This document shows, one piece after another, positions 14,633 through 22,656 of a stretch of 29,013 bases of DNA. Numbering within the stretch: the first letter of the stretch is position 1; each line of letters starts with the position of its first letter. The notes beneath the pieces are model-generated. The model saw only the letters and a list, made by a program, of their open reading frames with translations. It was not told where the DNA came from and did not search any database. Source of the stretch: Acidobacteriota bacterium (GTDB taxonomy: Bacteria; Acidobacteriota; Holophagae; Thermotomaculales; Thermotomaculaceae); assembly GCA_003650445.1 (NCBI GenBank), contig QMQE01000004.1, positions 1 through 29,013 on the forward strand, read 5' to 3'. The position numbers and the translations under genes were made by a program.

Positions 14633-16309
14633 TTGAAGAAAGCAATTTTGATTATCACCGTCGTATTGGTATTTTTTGGCTTGATGGTTGTACTGATTGG
14701 CCGGTCCATCGGCTATCTCACCGGACAGGCTACTTCGGTATCATCACAGTCAGCGCTGGTTATTTCAATGGGCAAGGCACTGACGGAACAGGCACCGGAT
14801 CTGCCATTTCAGCGAAAGGTGGATTTTCATCATCTTGTTGACTCAGTCCGAAAAGCTGCGCGGGATAATCGAATCACAGGGGTTATTGTTTACGGGAATT
14901 CTCTCCCCATGTCCATGGCCCAGAAAGAAGAACTGAAACAGGCGCTCCAGACGGTAATTTCCGCAAAGAAACCGGTCACCGTTTATTTTGACGCCATCTC
15001 AATTGGCAGTTATTATGTGGTTCCAAAAGGGGCAAAGGTGGTAATGCAGGGGACCCCCGGCGGATATGTTTCAATGACCGGCTATTACGCGCCCCAGGTA
15101 TTCATGCGGGAACTCCTCGAAGAAAAACTGGGAATTAAAATGAACGTGGTACATATCGGTAAATACAAAGGCGCCGGAGAGCCATTTGCCAGGGATTCAA
15201 TGTCTCAATACCTCCGGGAAGAACTGGCTTCTTATCTCGATGATGTATGGGCGAATTTCACTGAGTCGATTCCTGCAGCCCGTGGGATTCAGCCGGAAAA
15301 ATTCAAAAATAACCTGTACCAGGGGAATTACTTCTCCATTTCCCCCCAGGACGCGAAGAAAGACGGCTTCGTGGATGAGTTTGGTTACAAACTGGATCAG
15401 GAAGATCACTATTCAAACACTGTTGGAATTTCCCGTTATGCAGAGGGGAACAGCCTTCAGTCCGCATCGGCAAAAATCGCCCTGATTGTCGCAGAGGGAG
15501 AGATTCAGATGGGCACAGCAAGCCCCAGCCCCTTCGGAGGAAGTTCGGTAATTGCCGGCGATACCATCTGTCGTACCATCCGCCGGGCAGCGGATAACAG
15601 CAATATCAAGGCAATTGTTTTTCGCATTAATTCCCCCGGGGGGTCTGCCCTTGCCTCCGAACTGATTTACCAGGAGCTGCGCCGGGCAGCAAAAAAGAAA
15701 CCTCTGATCGCCTCTATCGGTGGCATGGGTGCTTCCGGTGGTTTCTACATTGCCTGTGGTTGCGACAAGATTTTTGCCGATAACGCCTCCATTGTCGGCT
15801 CCATCGGCGTCATCTCAATTGTTCCGGAATTTACCCGCCTCATGGGGAAAGTGGGTGTCCATGTCGACCCTGTAAAAAAAGGAAAATACTCTGATTTTCT
15901 CTCTCCCTATCAGAAAATGAAACCGGCTGAAGCCGGAATTTTGACCAATGAAATGCTGAAAATTTATACGGTTTTCAAGAGCCGGGTCGCCCAATCCCGA
16001 AAAATGAGCATGGAAAAAGTTGAGGAACTGGCCCAGGGCCGTATTTATTCAGGGAGAAAAGGTCTGAAGCTGGGTCTCGTGGACCGTATCGGTGGACTCC
16101 ATGAGGCGCTGGAAGAAGCTGCAAAGCAGGCAAAACTCTCTTCTATCCGTTACCGGGTATTCAGCAGCCGGAAGAGTTTGATTGAAATGGTTCTGGACCG
16201 GCAGGCACGGGTCAGTGTAAAGTTGCAGGATCTGCTGCAATTACCGCCAACGGGCCAGCCCCTTCTCATTGCTCCATCCCTTGCCTGGAAAGAAAAGGGA
16301 CTGAGATGA
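14633..16309 (+). CDS. sppA: Signal peptide peptidase SppA, 67K tandem type
   Basis: The 558-residue membrane serine protease cleaves leftover signal peptides. It has an N-terminal membrane anchor (about residues 4-24) and two tandem ClpP/crotonase-like domains, as in the E. coli enzyme. The catalytic lysine is in the N-terminal domain (GKYKGAGEPF, K179) and the serine nucleophile in the C-terminal domain (GMGASGGFYIA, S368), the arrangement known for this family. INSPGGSALASE is also conserved. The start chosen is TTG at 14633: an excellent AAAGGAGG at 14620-14627 sits five bases before it. The GTG at 14594 would add 13 residues but has no ribosome site. It overlaps the next gene by ATGA. 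Confidence 0.93.
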   Translation: MKKAILIITVVLVFFGLMVVLIGRSIGYLTGQATSVSSQSALVISMGKALTEQAPDLPFQRKVDFHHLVDSVRKAARDNRITGVIVYGNSLPMSMAQKEELKQALQTVISAKKPVTVYFDAISIGSYYVVPKGAKVVMQGTPGGYVSMTGYYAPQVFMRELLEEKLGIKMNVVHIGKYKGAGEPFARDSMSQYLREELASYLDDVWANFTESIPAARGIQPEKFKNNLYQGNYFSISPQDAKKDGFVDEFGYKLDQEDHYSNTVGISRYAEGNSLQSASAKIALIVAEGEIQMGTASPSPFGGSSVIAGDTICRTIRRAADNSNIKAIVFRINSPGGSALASELIYQELRRAAKKKPLIASIGGMGASGGFYIACGCDKIFADNASIVGSIGVISIVPEFTRLMGKVGVHVDPVKKGKYSDFLSPYQKMKPAEAGILTNEMLKIYTVFKSRVAQSRKMSMEKVEELAQGRIYSGRKGLKLGLVDRIGGLHEALEEAAKQAKLSSIRYRVFSSRKSLIEMVLDRQARVSVKLQDLLQLPPTGQPLLIAPSLAWKEKGLR

Positions 16310-18459
16310 AACAGCTCATTCTGCTCCTTCTTTTATCCGTACCAGCATGGGCAGTTCAACCCGTGGACCCGCTCTTTACTCAGACAATGGAGGCCTTGCA
16401 GACCCGAAGTCTGACTCCTTTTTCCATGAAATGGTCGCCCTCCGGACGGCACCTTGCCTACCTGAAACCGGCTGCGGATAAAGAGGTGAATGAACTCTGG
16501 GTACTGGATCTGGAGACAGACAGGGAAATTAAGCTGGCGGGAGCCGGTAAAAAAACCAGAGAAAGCGAAGCGGAAAAAGAACTGAAGGAGAGGATGCGAA
16601 TCGGTGGTGGCGGCGTTACCTTCTTCTCATGGTTCCACAACAGCGATAGAATCCTGTACAAAAACGGCGGGAAACTTATGCAGATTGACGTAACAACCGG
16701 AAAGAAAAAAATAATTCCCGTAAAACTGAAACCGGTTCTCTTTCCCAGAATATCCCCTGATGATGGGACAATCGCCGTTGTTTCTGCCGGGGATATCTAC
16801 CTGATAAATACAGGAACCGGCGCCAACCGGCGCTTCACAAGGGACGCAAAGGAAGCCATTTACAACGGTATGGCGGAATTTGACGCGGCGGAAGAACTGG
16901 ATCGGTACCGGGGAATGTGGTGGTCTCCCGACAGCCGCTATCTCTATTTTACTCACGTGGATGAAACAAAAATGGCAAAATGGGCGCTTCCGCGAGATAC
17001 CGCCTTTGCCCCCCAATACCAGTTGCAACGCTACCCGGTGTCCGGCGGCGTTAATGCCACCGTATCCCTTCACCGGGCCAATGTCAAAACCGGACACCTT
17101 GATCTGCTTCCTGTTCCTTTGAAGGGGGATTGGTACCTGGCCCGGGTGCATTTCATGGAGGAAACCCCGGTGACGGAAATCCTGACGCGAGATCAGAAAG
17201 ATCTTTACATTTATCAGTACAATGACCTTGAACCGAAAGTCCTCTACCACGAACATGACAACTGCTGGATCAATCTGAACAAGAGCTTTCATTATTTTAA
17301 AAGCCTTCATTCCTTCCTCTGGACCTCGGAAAAATCAGGGATAAACCAGATCTATCTTGAAAATCCAGAAGGCAGAGAAATTCAGTTGACCAACGGGAAA
17401 GAACCGGTGTTGCGGATTGATGGTGTTTCCGACAAAACTGTCTATTTCACGAAAACCGGGGAAACGCCAATGGAAAATAGAGTCATGGCATTGAATCTGA
17501 AAACCAGGGGAATAACGATGGTGGAAGACCCGAAGGGATCAGCCAGGGTTTCCATGTCTTTGGACACCCGGCATTACCTGCTCTTCACCAGCGACCTCAA
17601 CCACCCCATGACAGCAACGCTGGTCCAGACCGGCGGCAGGCGACGGATCTTCTTCAAACAAACCAAACCGAAAATTCAGGGACTGAACCCCAATGTCCAC
17701 ATTCCATTCCACTTCACAACGTCCGACGGTGTCGTTCTCTATGGGGTGCTGGACCGGCCGGAAACTCTCATTCCCGGTGAAAAGTATCCGGTGCTGGTCT
17801 ATACCTATGGCGGTCCCCACGCCCAGGTGGCCTCCAACAATTATTCCCCCCGGAACGAACTGTGGTACAAGTATCTCAACACCAGGGGAATCTGTGTGTT
17901 CCGGCTGGACAACCGGGGTTCTTCCAACCGATCCCGTGCCTTTGAGCGGGCGATCTATCACAATATGGGGGATTTGGAACTGAGAGACCAGATTGCCGGG
18001 CTGAACGCAGTATGCAAAAATTTTACGTTTCTGGACCGATCTCGATCCGGTATCTGGGGCTGGAGTTATGGTGGCTACATGACCTGCATGGCCATGACCC
18101 GCTTTGCCGGCCAATTCAAAGTCGGTGTCGCAGTGGCACCGGTCACAGACTGGCATCTCTACGATTCCGCCTACACTGAGCGCTACATGGGAATGCCGAA
18201 AGAGAATCCTGAAGGCTACAAGAGCTCATCAGCCCTTAGCTGGGCCGGCCAACTGAAGGGTAAATTGCTGATTATGGCCGGTGTCTCGGATGATAACGTC
18301 CATTTCCATAATACCGAGATGCTCTTGAACAAATTCGTGGAGACCAATCGATTTCCCGACCTGATGGTCTATCCGGGGAAAAAACACTCCATCCGTGGCC
18401 GTCAGACCCGTCGCTATCTCTTCTGGCGCATTAGCGACTATTTTATTTCAAATCTGTAA
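16306..18459 (+). CDS. S9 family peptidase, dipeptidyl-peptidase IV-like
   Basis: The 717-residue exported serine peptidase has a signal peptide (residues 1-16, cleavage after AWA). Residues about 30-440 form the DPP-IV N-terminal beta-propeller, including a double glutamate (E196/E197 in AAEELDRYRG) that in DPP-IV binds the free amino terminus of the substrate. The C-terminal alpha/beta-hydrolase domain has the triad S587 (GWSYGGY), D662 (SDDNVH) and H694 (KKHSIRG). It should remove N-terminal dipeptides in the periplasm, but the dipeptide specificity is not readable. The ATGA overlap with sppA suggests they are co-translated and may act in sequence on peptide fragments. Confidence 0.93.
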   Translation: MKQLILLLLLSVPAWAVQPVDPLFTQTMEALQTRSLTPFSMKWSPSGRHLAYLKPAADKEVNELWVLDLETDREIKLAGAGKKTRESEAEKELKERMRIGGGGVTFFSWFHNSDRILYKNGGKLMQIDVTTGKKKIIPVKLKPVLFPRISPDDGTIAVVSAGDIYLINTGTGANRRFTRDAKEAIYNGMAEFDAAEELDRYRGMWWSPDSRYLYFTHVDETKMAKWALPRDTAFAPQYQLQRYPVSGGVNATVSLHRANVKTGHLDLLPVPLKGDWYLARVHFMEETPVTEILTRDQKDLYIYQYNDLEPKVLYHEHDNCWINLNKSFHYFKSLHSFLWTSEKSGINQIYLENPEGREIQLTNGKEPVLRIDGVSDKTVYFTKTGETPMENRVMALNLKTRGITMVEDPKGSARVSMSLDTRHYLLFTSDLNHPMTATLVQTGGRRRIFFKQTKPKIQGLNPNVHIPFHFTTSDGVVLYGVLDRPETLIPGEKYPVLVYTYGGPHAQVASNNYSPRNELWYKYLNTRGICVFRLDNRGSSNRSRAFERAIYHNMGDLELRDQIAGLNAVCKNFTFLDRSRSGIWGWSYGGYMTCMAMTRFAGQFKVGVAVAPVTDWHLYDSAYTERYMGMPKENPEGYKSSSALSWAGQLKGKLLIMAGVSDDNVHFHNTEMLLNKFVETNRFPDLMVYPGKKHSIRGRQTRRYLFWRISDYFISNL

Positions 18460-18824
18460 TGTTCTCTTTCGAACACATAAAGAGAAATGGAGAAAGAAAC
18501 CGGATTCACTGCAGAGCTGGCAGATGCCATTAAAGGGGGAAAATGGAGGAGACGAGATGGGAGGAGAATTTAACACGAAGGCACTAAAGTAAGATAAGAT
18601 TCAGGCTTGGATAAGATTGGGAAGGAACAGTGAGTGGGCTATTCCCCCGCCTTCTCTTTCCCCTCTTTCGGAACACAGCACACGGGCGCCGAAGGCGAAT
18701 AGAACACCCCCCCTTCTCCATCTTGAATACATGAATTCAGAGCATTATGAAATTGTTAGAGACAAACTTTTACAGTTTCCGGGTAAGCAACGAAAATGGG
18801 GCTATGTCTTTGGTTTTAAATATT
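18460..18824. other. Non-coding region between two convergent genes
   Basis: These 365 bases separate the ends of the S9 peptidase gene (+) and the TPR gene (-). I find no gene I trust. A short hairpin near its start pairs TTCTCTTT with AAAGAGAA around nine bases, but has no T tract on either strand. GATAAGATT occurs twice (18593-18601 and 18610-18618). The stretch 18480-18620 is purine-rich and patchy, with AACACGAAGGCACTAAAG-like sequence. An open frame from 18617 to 18955 (+) runs into the TPR gene antisense and has no convincing start or family features. The region looks like decayed or repeat-derived intergenic DNA. Confidence 0.5.
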
Positions 18825-21629
18825 CTATTTTATTTTCTTGGCGACGTTTCGGAATTTTGGGGCAATATCGTAAACCCGCTGGTAATACTCTTTTGAACGA
18901 TCGGGCTGCCCGGCAGCTTCCAGAACGCGGCCTGCTTCGTAAAGGAGAGGCTTAACGTCCCGACCGTCGGCTTCAGCCCGGCTGACACCACTTTCCAGCC
19001 ATTCCAATGCCTGGTCAATATCTCCGATTTCTTCGTAGACATTGGCAATCATGAAGCAACAATCGAGAAACCGCTTGTCATCATGGGAGGCTTTTGCAAA
19101 TTCTTCAATGGATTCGTTGGTGAGACCCATTTCCTTGTATGCGATTCCGAGGTTGTAATGGGTTTCGTAATCTTCCTGATCAATCTGCTGTTCCACTCCT
19201 TTTTTGAATTCGGAGAACAGTTCATCCAGTGATTTGACCTGTTCAGTAGCCTGTTTGTCGGTGAGTTCAGTATTGTCGGAGAACATGTCCAGGTCTTCCC
19301 CGAACTCCGCCTGGAGATCAATAAATTCGTCCTGAAGCATTTCCTCCAGTGGGGCCTTGCTTTCTTTCTTCTTACCCAGCTCCATACTGGCTACAGTTTC
19401 CACTTCCCGTTTTACCTTTTCCAGTTCCGGGTGTCCGGCATGATCCAGTTCCAGTGTTTTGATAATATCCTGAGCTTCTTCCACCATATTCTGGGAAAGA
19501 TAAAAGTCCACTTCCTGAAGTTCGTCAGTGAGATCAGCGGCGGTTCCGGTTACCCTTGTTGCCTCAGCTCCCTTTTCCTCCTTTACCTCTTCAAGGTCAA
19601 GTCCCACATCATTGAAATCCGGTAACGGGTGTTCCTCTGAGGCCATACTGTCCAGAATCACGCTGTCTTCTTCTATTACATCCATCTCTTCCGGTTCTTC
19701 CAGTTCAAGCGAAGAGTCTTCAACTGCCAGGTCTCCAATGTCCAGTGTGTCGAAGGGAGTCCCTTCGGAAAGATCCATGGTATTGGCAGGCAGTTCCATT
19801 TCAATTTCTTTGGGAGTTGTGGGAGAAATTTCTTCCACTGACGATTCATCTACACTTTCTTCAAACAGGACATCTTCCGATACCGATCCCAGGTCCTCTT
19901 CTCCATGGCTGAAATCGTCCATGTCCTGAATGTCAATTTCCACCGATTCCGCAATTGATTCAACCTGATCGGACTCAATAAGGGTGGGTTCTTCCAGATC
20001 CGATAATTCCAGAAAAGCGATTCCTTCATCCTCTTCCAGGCTTTCATCCAGTTGTTGGGTGGACAGCATTTTTCTCAGGTATGAAGCAGATCCCGGTAAC
20101 AGGCGGTCTGACTTATCCAGAAGCTTCTCCGCTTTCTCGGTTTTGCCTTTCTTCAGATAGGTTTCCGCCATGTTAAGATAACATTTGGATGCTTTGGCAA
20201 TCTCTCCCCGTTCAATACAAAGGTCGGAGAATATACGGTTGGCCTTTACATCAAATGGATTCTGCTGAAGAAGCTTGCTTAAAAGCTTGTATGCCTTCTT
20301 CTTTAGGCCATATTCCACATACATTTCTGCTTCCGCAACGGATCCCCTTACCTGTTGCCGGGTTTCTTCCATATCCAACCCTTCCGAGCCTTCCGCCTGT
20401 AACGGAGCCTTGGCTGAAGTGTCTGAGTCACCTTCGGCTTCTACTGAAAAACTACTTCCCAGATCCTTGAGGGCGGACTTGTAATCGTAGTTCATTGGGT
20501 CCAGTTGAACCAGTTGCTTCAATGCCTTTTCTGCGCCGGTCACATTCCCATCCATTTTGTAAGCATTGGCCAGCTTTTCCAGAGCTGAGATCTGAAAAAC
20601 CTTCTCACCATTTTTTTCGTAAAAAATGGCGAGTTTCTGAATTGCAGGAGCAAAGTGTTCCGCCTTGGCGGTAATGCTCTTCAGCAGGGTAATGGCCTCG
20701 TCGTATTCTTCATTTCTGGCCAGGCGTTCCAGAAGAGGGTGGGTGGCTTTCCATGCCTTTGCATACTGTTTCTTGTCCAGCAGCCGGGCAACCAGTTCAC
20801 GGAGAGCCTTATCCCGGCTGCTGTCAATTTGAAAAACCTGGGTGAGCAATTTCAGTGCCCCGTCAAAGTCCCCTTTTTCCATCTTGATGTCACCGAGAAG
20901 TTCCATAATCATGGGGTTCCGGGTAAAACGGGAAGACGCGGATTCCAGAACCTTTTCGGCTTTTTCCAGCTCACCCTTCATTACCAGAACTTTTGCCAGA
21001 GTAATATCCACCACCGGGTCGGGGATGTCCAGTTTACGGGTTTTCAGAAGAATTTTCTCCGCTTCGTCCAGTTTTCCCTTGTCCCGAAGTGTCTTGGCAA
21101 GGGTAATCAATTGTTCGATGGCTTCCTGCTGCATCCCTTCGGAATTAAAAAGTTCTGCCAGCTTCATTCTGGACCCGACATTGTCGGGGTCCATGTCAAC
21201 AATTCTGCGATAGGCTTCCAGTGCCCGTTTGGTCAACCCTTCCTTCTTATATTTTTCTGCAATTTCCAGGTATTGCCGCTTTGCATCCTGAACCATCCCC
21301 TCCTGGGTGTAGAGTTCGGCCAACTGTTCAAGGGCACGAATGTTTTCTTTGTCCATCCTGAGGATTTTTTTTAAAATCGCGATGGCTTTGGTAAAAAAGC
21401 CTTCCCGAACATAGTGGTCCACACTTTTCTGGAAATATTCAATGGCACTTTCCCGGTTCCCCATCTGGGCAAAAAGATCCCCGATCTTGTTGATGATGTT
21501 TACCAGTTCCATGTCATCCGGAGCCGCCTGAACGTAACGCAGCAATTCATCAATTGCCGGTTTCAGTTTCTTTTGCCGAATGAGCTTGTCTGCTTTTTCG
21601 AGGATCTTACTTTTCTTTACTGATGCCAT
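18825..21629 (-). CDS. Large TPR protein with central acidic region
   Basis: The 934-residue protein has no signal peptide or membrane segment, so it is probably cytoplasmic. Residues 1 to about 390 are a nearly continuous TPR array with tandem units such as GDLFAQMGNRESAIEYFQKS, AELYTQEGMVQDAKRQYLEIA and RALEAYRRIVDMDPDN. A further TPR block lies at about 430-520. Residues about 529-690 are low-complexity and very acidic, full of E, D and S. After a second acidic stretch, two or three C-terminal TPRs (about 813-930) include YETHYNLGIAYKEMGL. TPR arrays bind other proteins; the partner is unknown. The ATG follows AAGGGAGAGG, and a strong promoter lies directly upstream. It is transcribed alone. 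Similar long TPR/acidic proteins are common but uncharacterised in several Gram-negative phyla. Confidence 0.88.
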   Translation of the reverse strand: MASVKKSKILEKADKLIRQKKLKPAIDELLRYVQAAPDDMELVNIINKIGDLFAQMGNRESAIEYFQKSVDHYVREGFFTKAIAILKKILRMDKENIRALEQLAELYTQEGMVQDAKRQYLEIAEKYKKEGLTKRALEAYRRIVDMDPDNVGSRMKLAELFNSEGMQQEAIEQLITLAKTLRDKGKLDEAEKILLKTRKLDIPDPVVDITLAKVLVMKGELEKAEKVLESASSRFTRNPMIMELLGDIKMEKGDFDGALKLLTQVFQIDSSRDKALRELVARLLDKKQYAKAWKATHPLLERLARNEEYDEAITLLKSITAKAEHFAPAIQKLAIFYEKNGEKVFQISALEKLANAYKMDGNVTGAEKALKQLVQLDPMNYDYKSALKDLGSSFSVEAEGDSDTSAKAPLQAEGSEGLDMEETRQQVRGSVAEAEMYVEYGLKKKAYKLLSKLLQQNPFDVKANRIFSDLCIERGEIAKASKCYLNMAETYLKKGKTEKAEKLLDKSDRLLPGSASYLRKMLSTQQLDESLEEDEGIAFLELSDLEEPTLIESDQVESIAESVEIDIQDMDDFSHGEEDLGSVSEDVLFEESVDESSVEEISPTTPKEIEMELPANTMDLSEGTPFDTLDIGDLAVEDSSLELEEPEEMDVIEEDSVILDSMASEEHPLPDFNDVGLDLEEVKEEKGAEATRVTGTAADLTDELQEVDFYLSQNMVEEAQDIIKTLELDHAGHPELEKVKREVETVASMELGKKKESKAPLEEMLQDEFIDLQAEFGEDLDMFSDNTELTDKQATEQVKSLDELFSEFKKGVEQQIDQEDYETHYNLGIAYKEMGLTNESIEEFAKASHDDKRFLDCCFMIANVYEEIGDIDQALEWLESGVSRAEADGRDVKPLLYEAGRVLEAAGQPDRSKEYYQRVYDIAPKFRNVAKKIK

Positions 21630-21657
21630 GCCTCTCCCTTATTATAGAACAGATGAA

Positions 21658-21686
21658 AATATAGCATATCCTATAAAGTCGGTCAA
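21658..21686 (-). promoter_or_regulatory. Strong sigma70-type promoter of the TPR gene
   Basis: Read on the minus strand, TTGACC (21686-21681) and TATATT (21663-21658) are 17 bp apart, with TGC directly before the -10 (extended -10). The start site would be near 21651, about 20 bases before the ATG at 21629, leaving room for the AAGGGAGAGG ribosome site. Confidence 0.75.
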
Positions 21687-21732
21687 TGGAGGTAAGGAAA
21701 CATGGAGTAAGGAAATATGGAGGTAAGGAAAA
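21686..21732. repeat. Three tandem copies of a 15-16-base repeat
   Basis: ATGGAGGTAAGGAAA-like units stand at 21686-21701, 21702-21716 (one G shorter) and 21717-21732. They lie between the end of the metallo-hydrolase gene and the -35 box of the TPR gene promoter, touching the latter. Confidence 0.7.
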
Positions 21733-21750
21733 GGAAATCAGGACCTGTTA

Positions 21751-22545
21751 TCATCTGCTTTTCTTCCGGTGTTTTCTTTTGATTTCCGGGCCGATGGTGG
21801 TAAAGGGCAGAATGCGCCTGAACATAGGATTGCTGACTTCCCCCACCCGTTCAATGAGGGGGCCGGCGAGCCGGGCAAAGTCCATGTTCTTTAATTTTCC
21901 ACCGTGGGCCAGGAGCAGTGTTTCTGCGTTCAGTTTTGCGAAGCGGGTCAGTGAGCCCTTCATCTCTTCCGGAAAGGGAATCGGAAAGGGCAGCATGAAC
22001 TTGCCGTTGATGCACAGAATCAGGTCTGCGGCATAAAAAACAGAGCGTGTTTTATTGAACAGGCCAATATCAAAAGAAGTGTGGCCCGGGAATGTCATCG
22101 TAACCCATTCCGGAAAACCAGGGAGTTGATCGCCATCCCGTAAGGGATAATCGGGTGTGAGTTTCCTGGGATATGCCACGCGTTCCCGCTTTTTGCCGTT
22201 TCTCCGGGCAGAAAATCGGGCCAATCGTCTGTCCACCTGGTTTTGCAACCAGCCCCGCCAGCCCCTGTACCAGTCGTCAACTCTGTGATGTGCAGCAATG
22301 GGAATCCCGAACTTTTGCCTTAGAATCGGTGCCCCACCCGCGTGATCCGGATGCATGTGGCTGACCGCCATCAGCTTCAGGTCTGCCATCGGCCTTCCCA
22401 TGGTGCCGGTGATAAAGGCCTCAATTCTTGCGGCATCTCCCCGGCAGCCGCCGTCCAGCAGCAACAATCTTCCCTCCGATTCAACCAGGAAAATAGATTC
22501 GATGTAGCCCTCTATTTCATGAATAGTGAATGAACGCTCACTCAT
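21751..22545 (-). CDS. Metallo-beta-lactamase-fold hydrolase
   Basis: The 264-residue protein carries the metal-binding signature HMHPDHAGG near residues 63-71, then GHTSFD, a downstream AADL aspartate and LAHGG, which supply the two-metal site of the glyoxalase II-like branch of the superfamily. No signal peptide is seen, so it should act in the cytoplasm. The C-terminal 50 residues are basic (ending RKHRKKSR) and not typical of the core fold. The substrate cannot be deduced. The ATG has no good ribosome site. A TATACT box ends only six bases upstream, suggesting a leaderless transcript. The gene is on the same strand as the PA14 gene, 111 bases downstream. Confidence 0.85.
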   Translation of the reverse strand: MSERSFTIHEIEGYIESIFLVESEGRLLLLDGGCRGDAARIEAFITGTMGRPMADLKLMAVSHMHPDHAGGAPILRQKFGIPIAAHHRVDDWYRGWRGWLQNQVDRRLARFSARRNGKKRERVAYPRKLTPDYPLRDGDQLPGFPEWVTMTFPGHTSFDIGLFNKTRSVFYAADLILCINGKFMLPFPIPFPEEMKGSLTRFAKLNAETLLLAHGGKLKNMDFARLAGPLIERVGEVSNPMFRRILPFTTIGPEIKRKHRKKSR

Positions 22546-22656
22546 ACCAGAAGTATATCGTACAGTTCAGAAAACCTCCAGAATTTTCAGGTAACATTCC
22601 CGTTCCTGCCCGGCCATCCACCTTCCACTATCCACGACGCACTTTGCGTGACTCTC

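Noticed and set aside
16627..17310. Minus-strand open frame of 227 codons
   Set aside because: Antisense to the S9 peptidase propeller; no start signal or motif.
18461..18486. Hairpin after the S9 peptidase gene as terminator
   Set aside because: The 8-bp stem has no T tract on either strand, so it is not called.
18617..18955. Plus-strand open frame of 112 codons after the S9 peptidase
   Set aside because: It runs into the TPR gene antisense, has no ribosome site, and the first half is low-complexity.
20655..21374. Plus-strand open frame of 239 codons
   Set aside because: Antisense shadow of the TPR gene; rich in F, Q and G with no recognisable domain.
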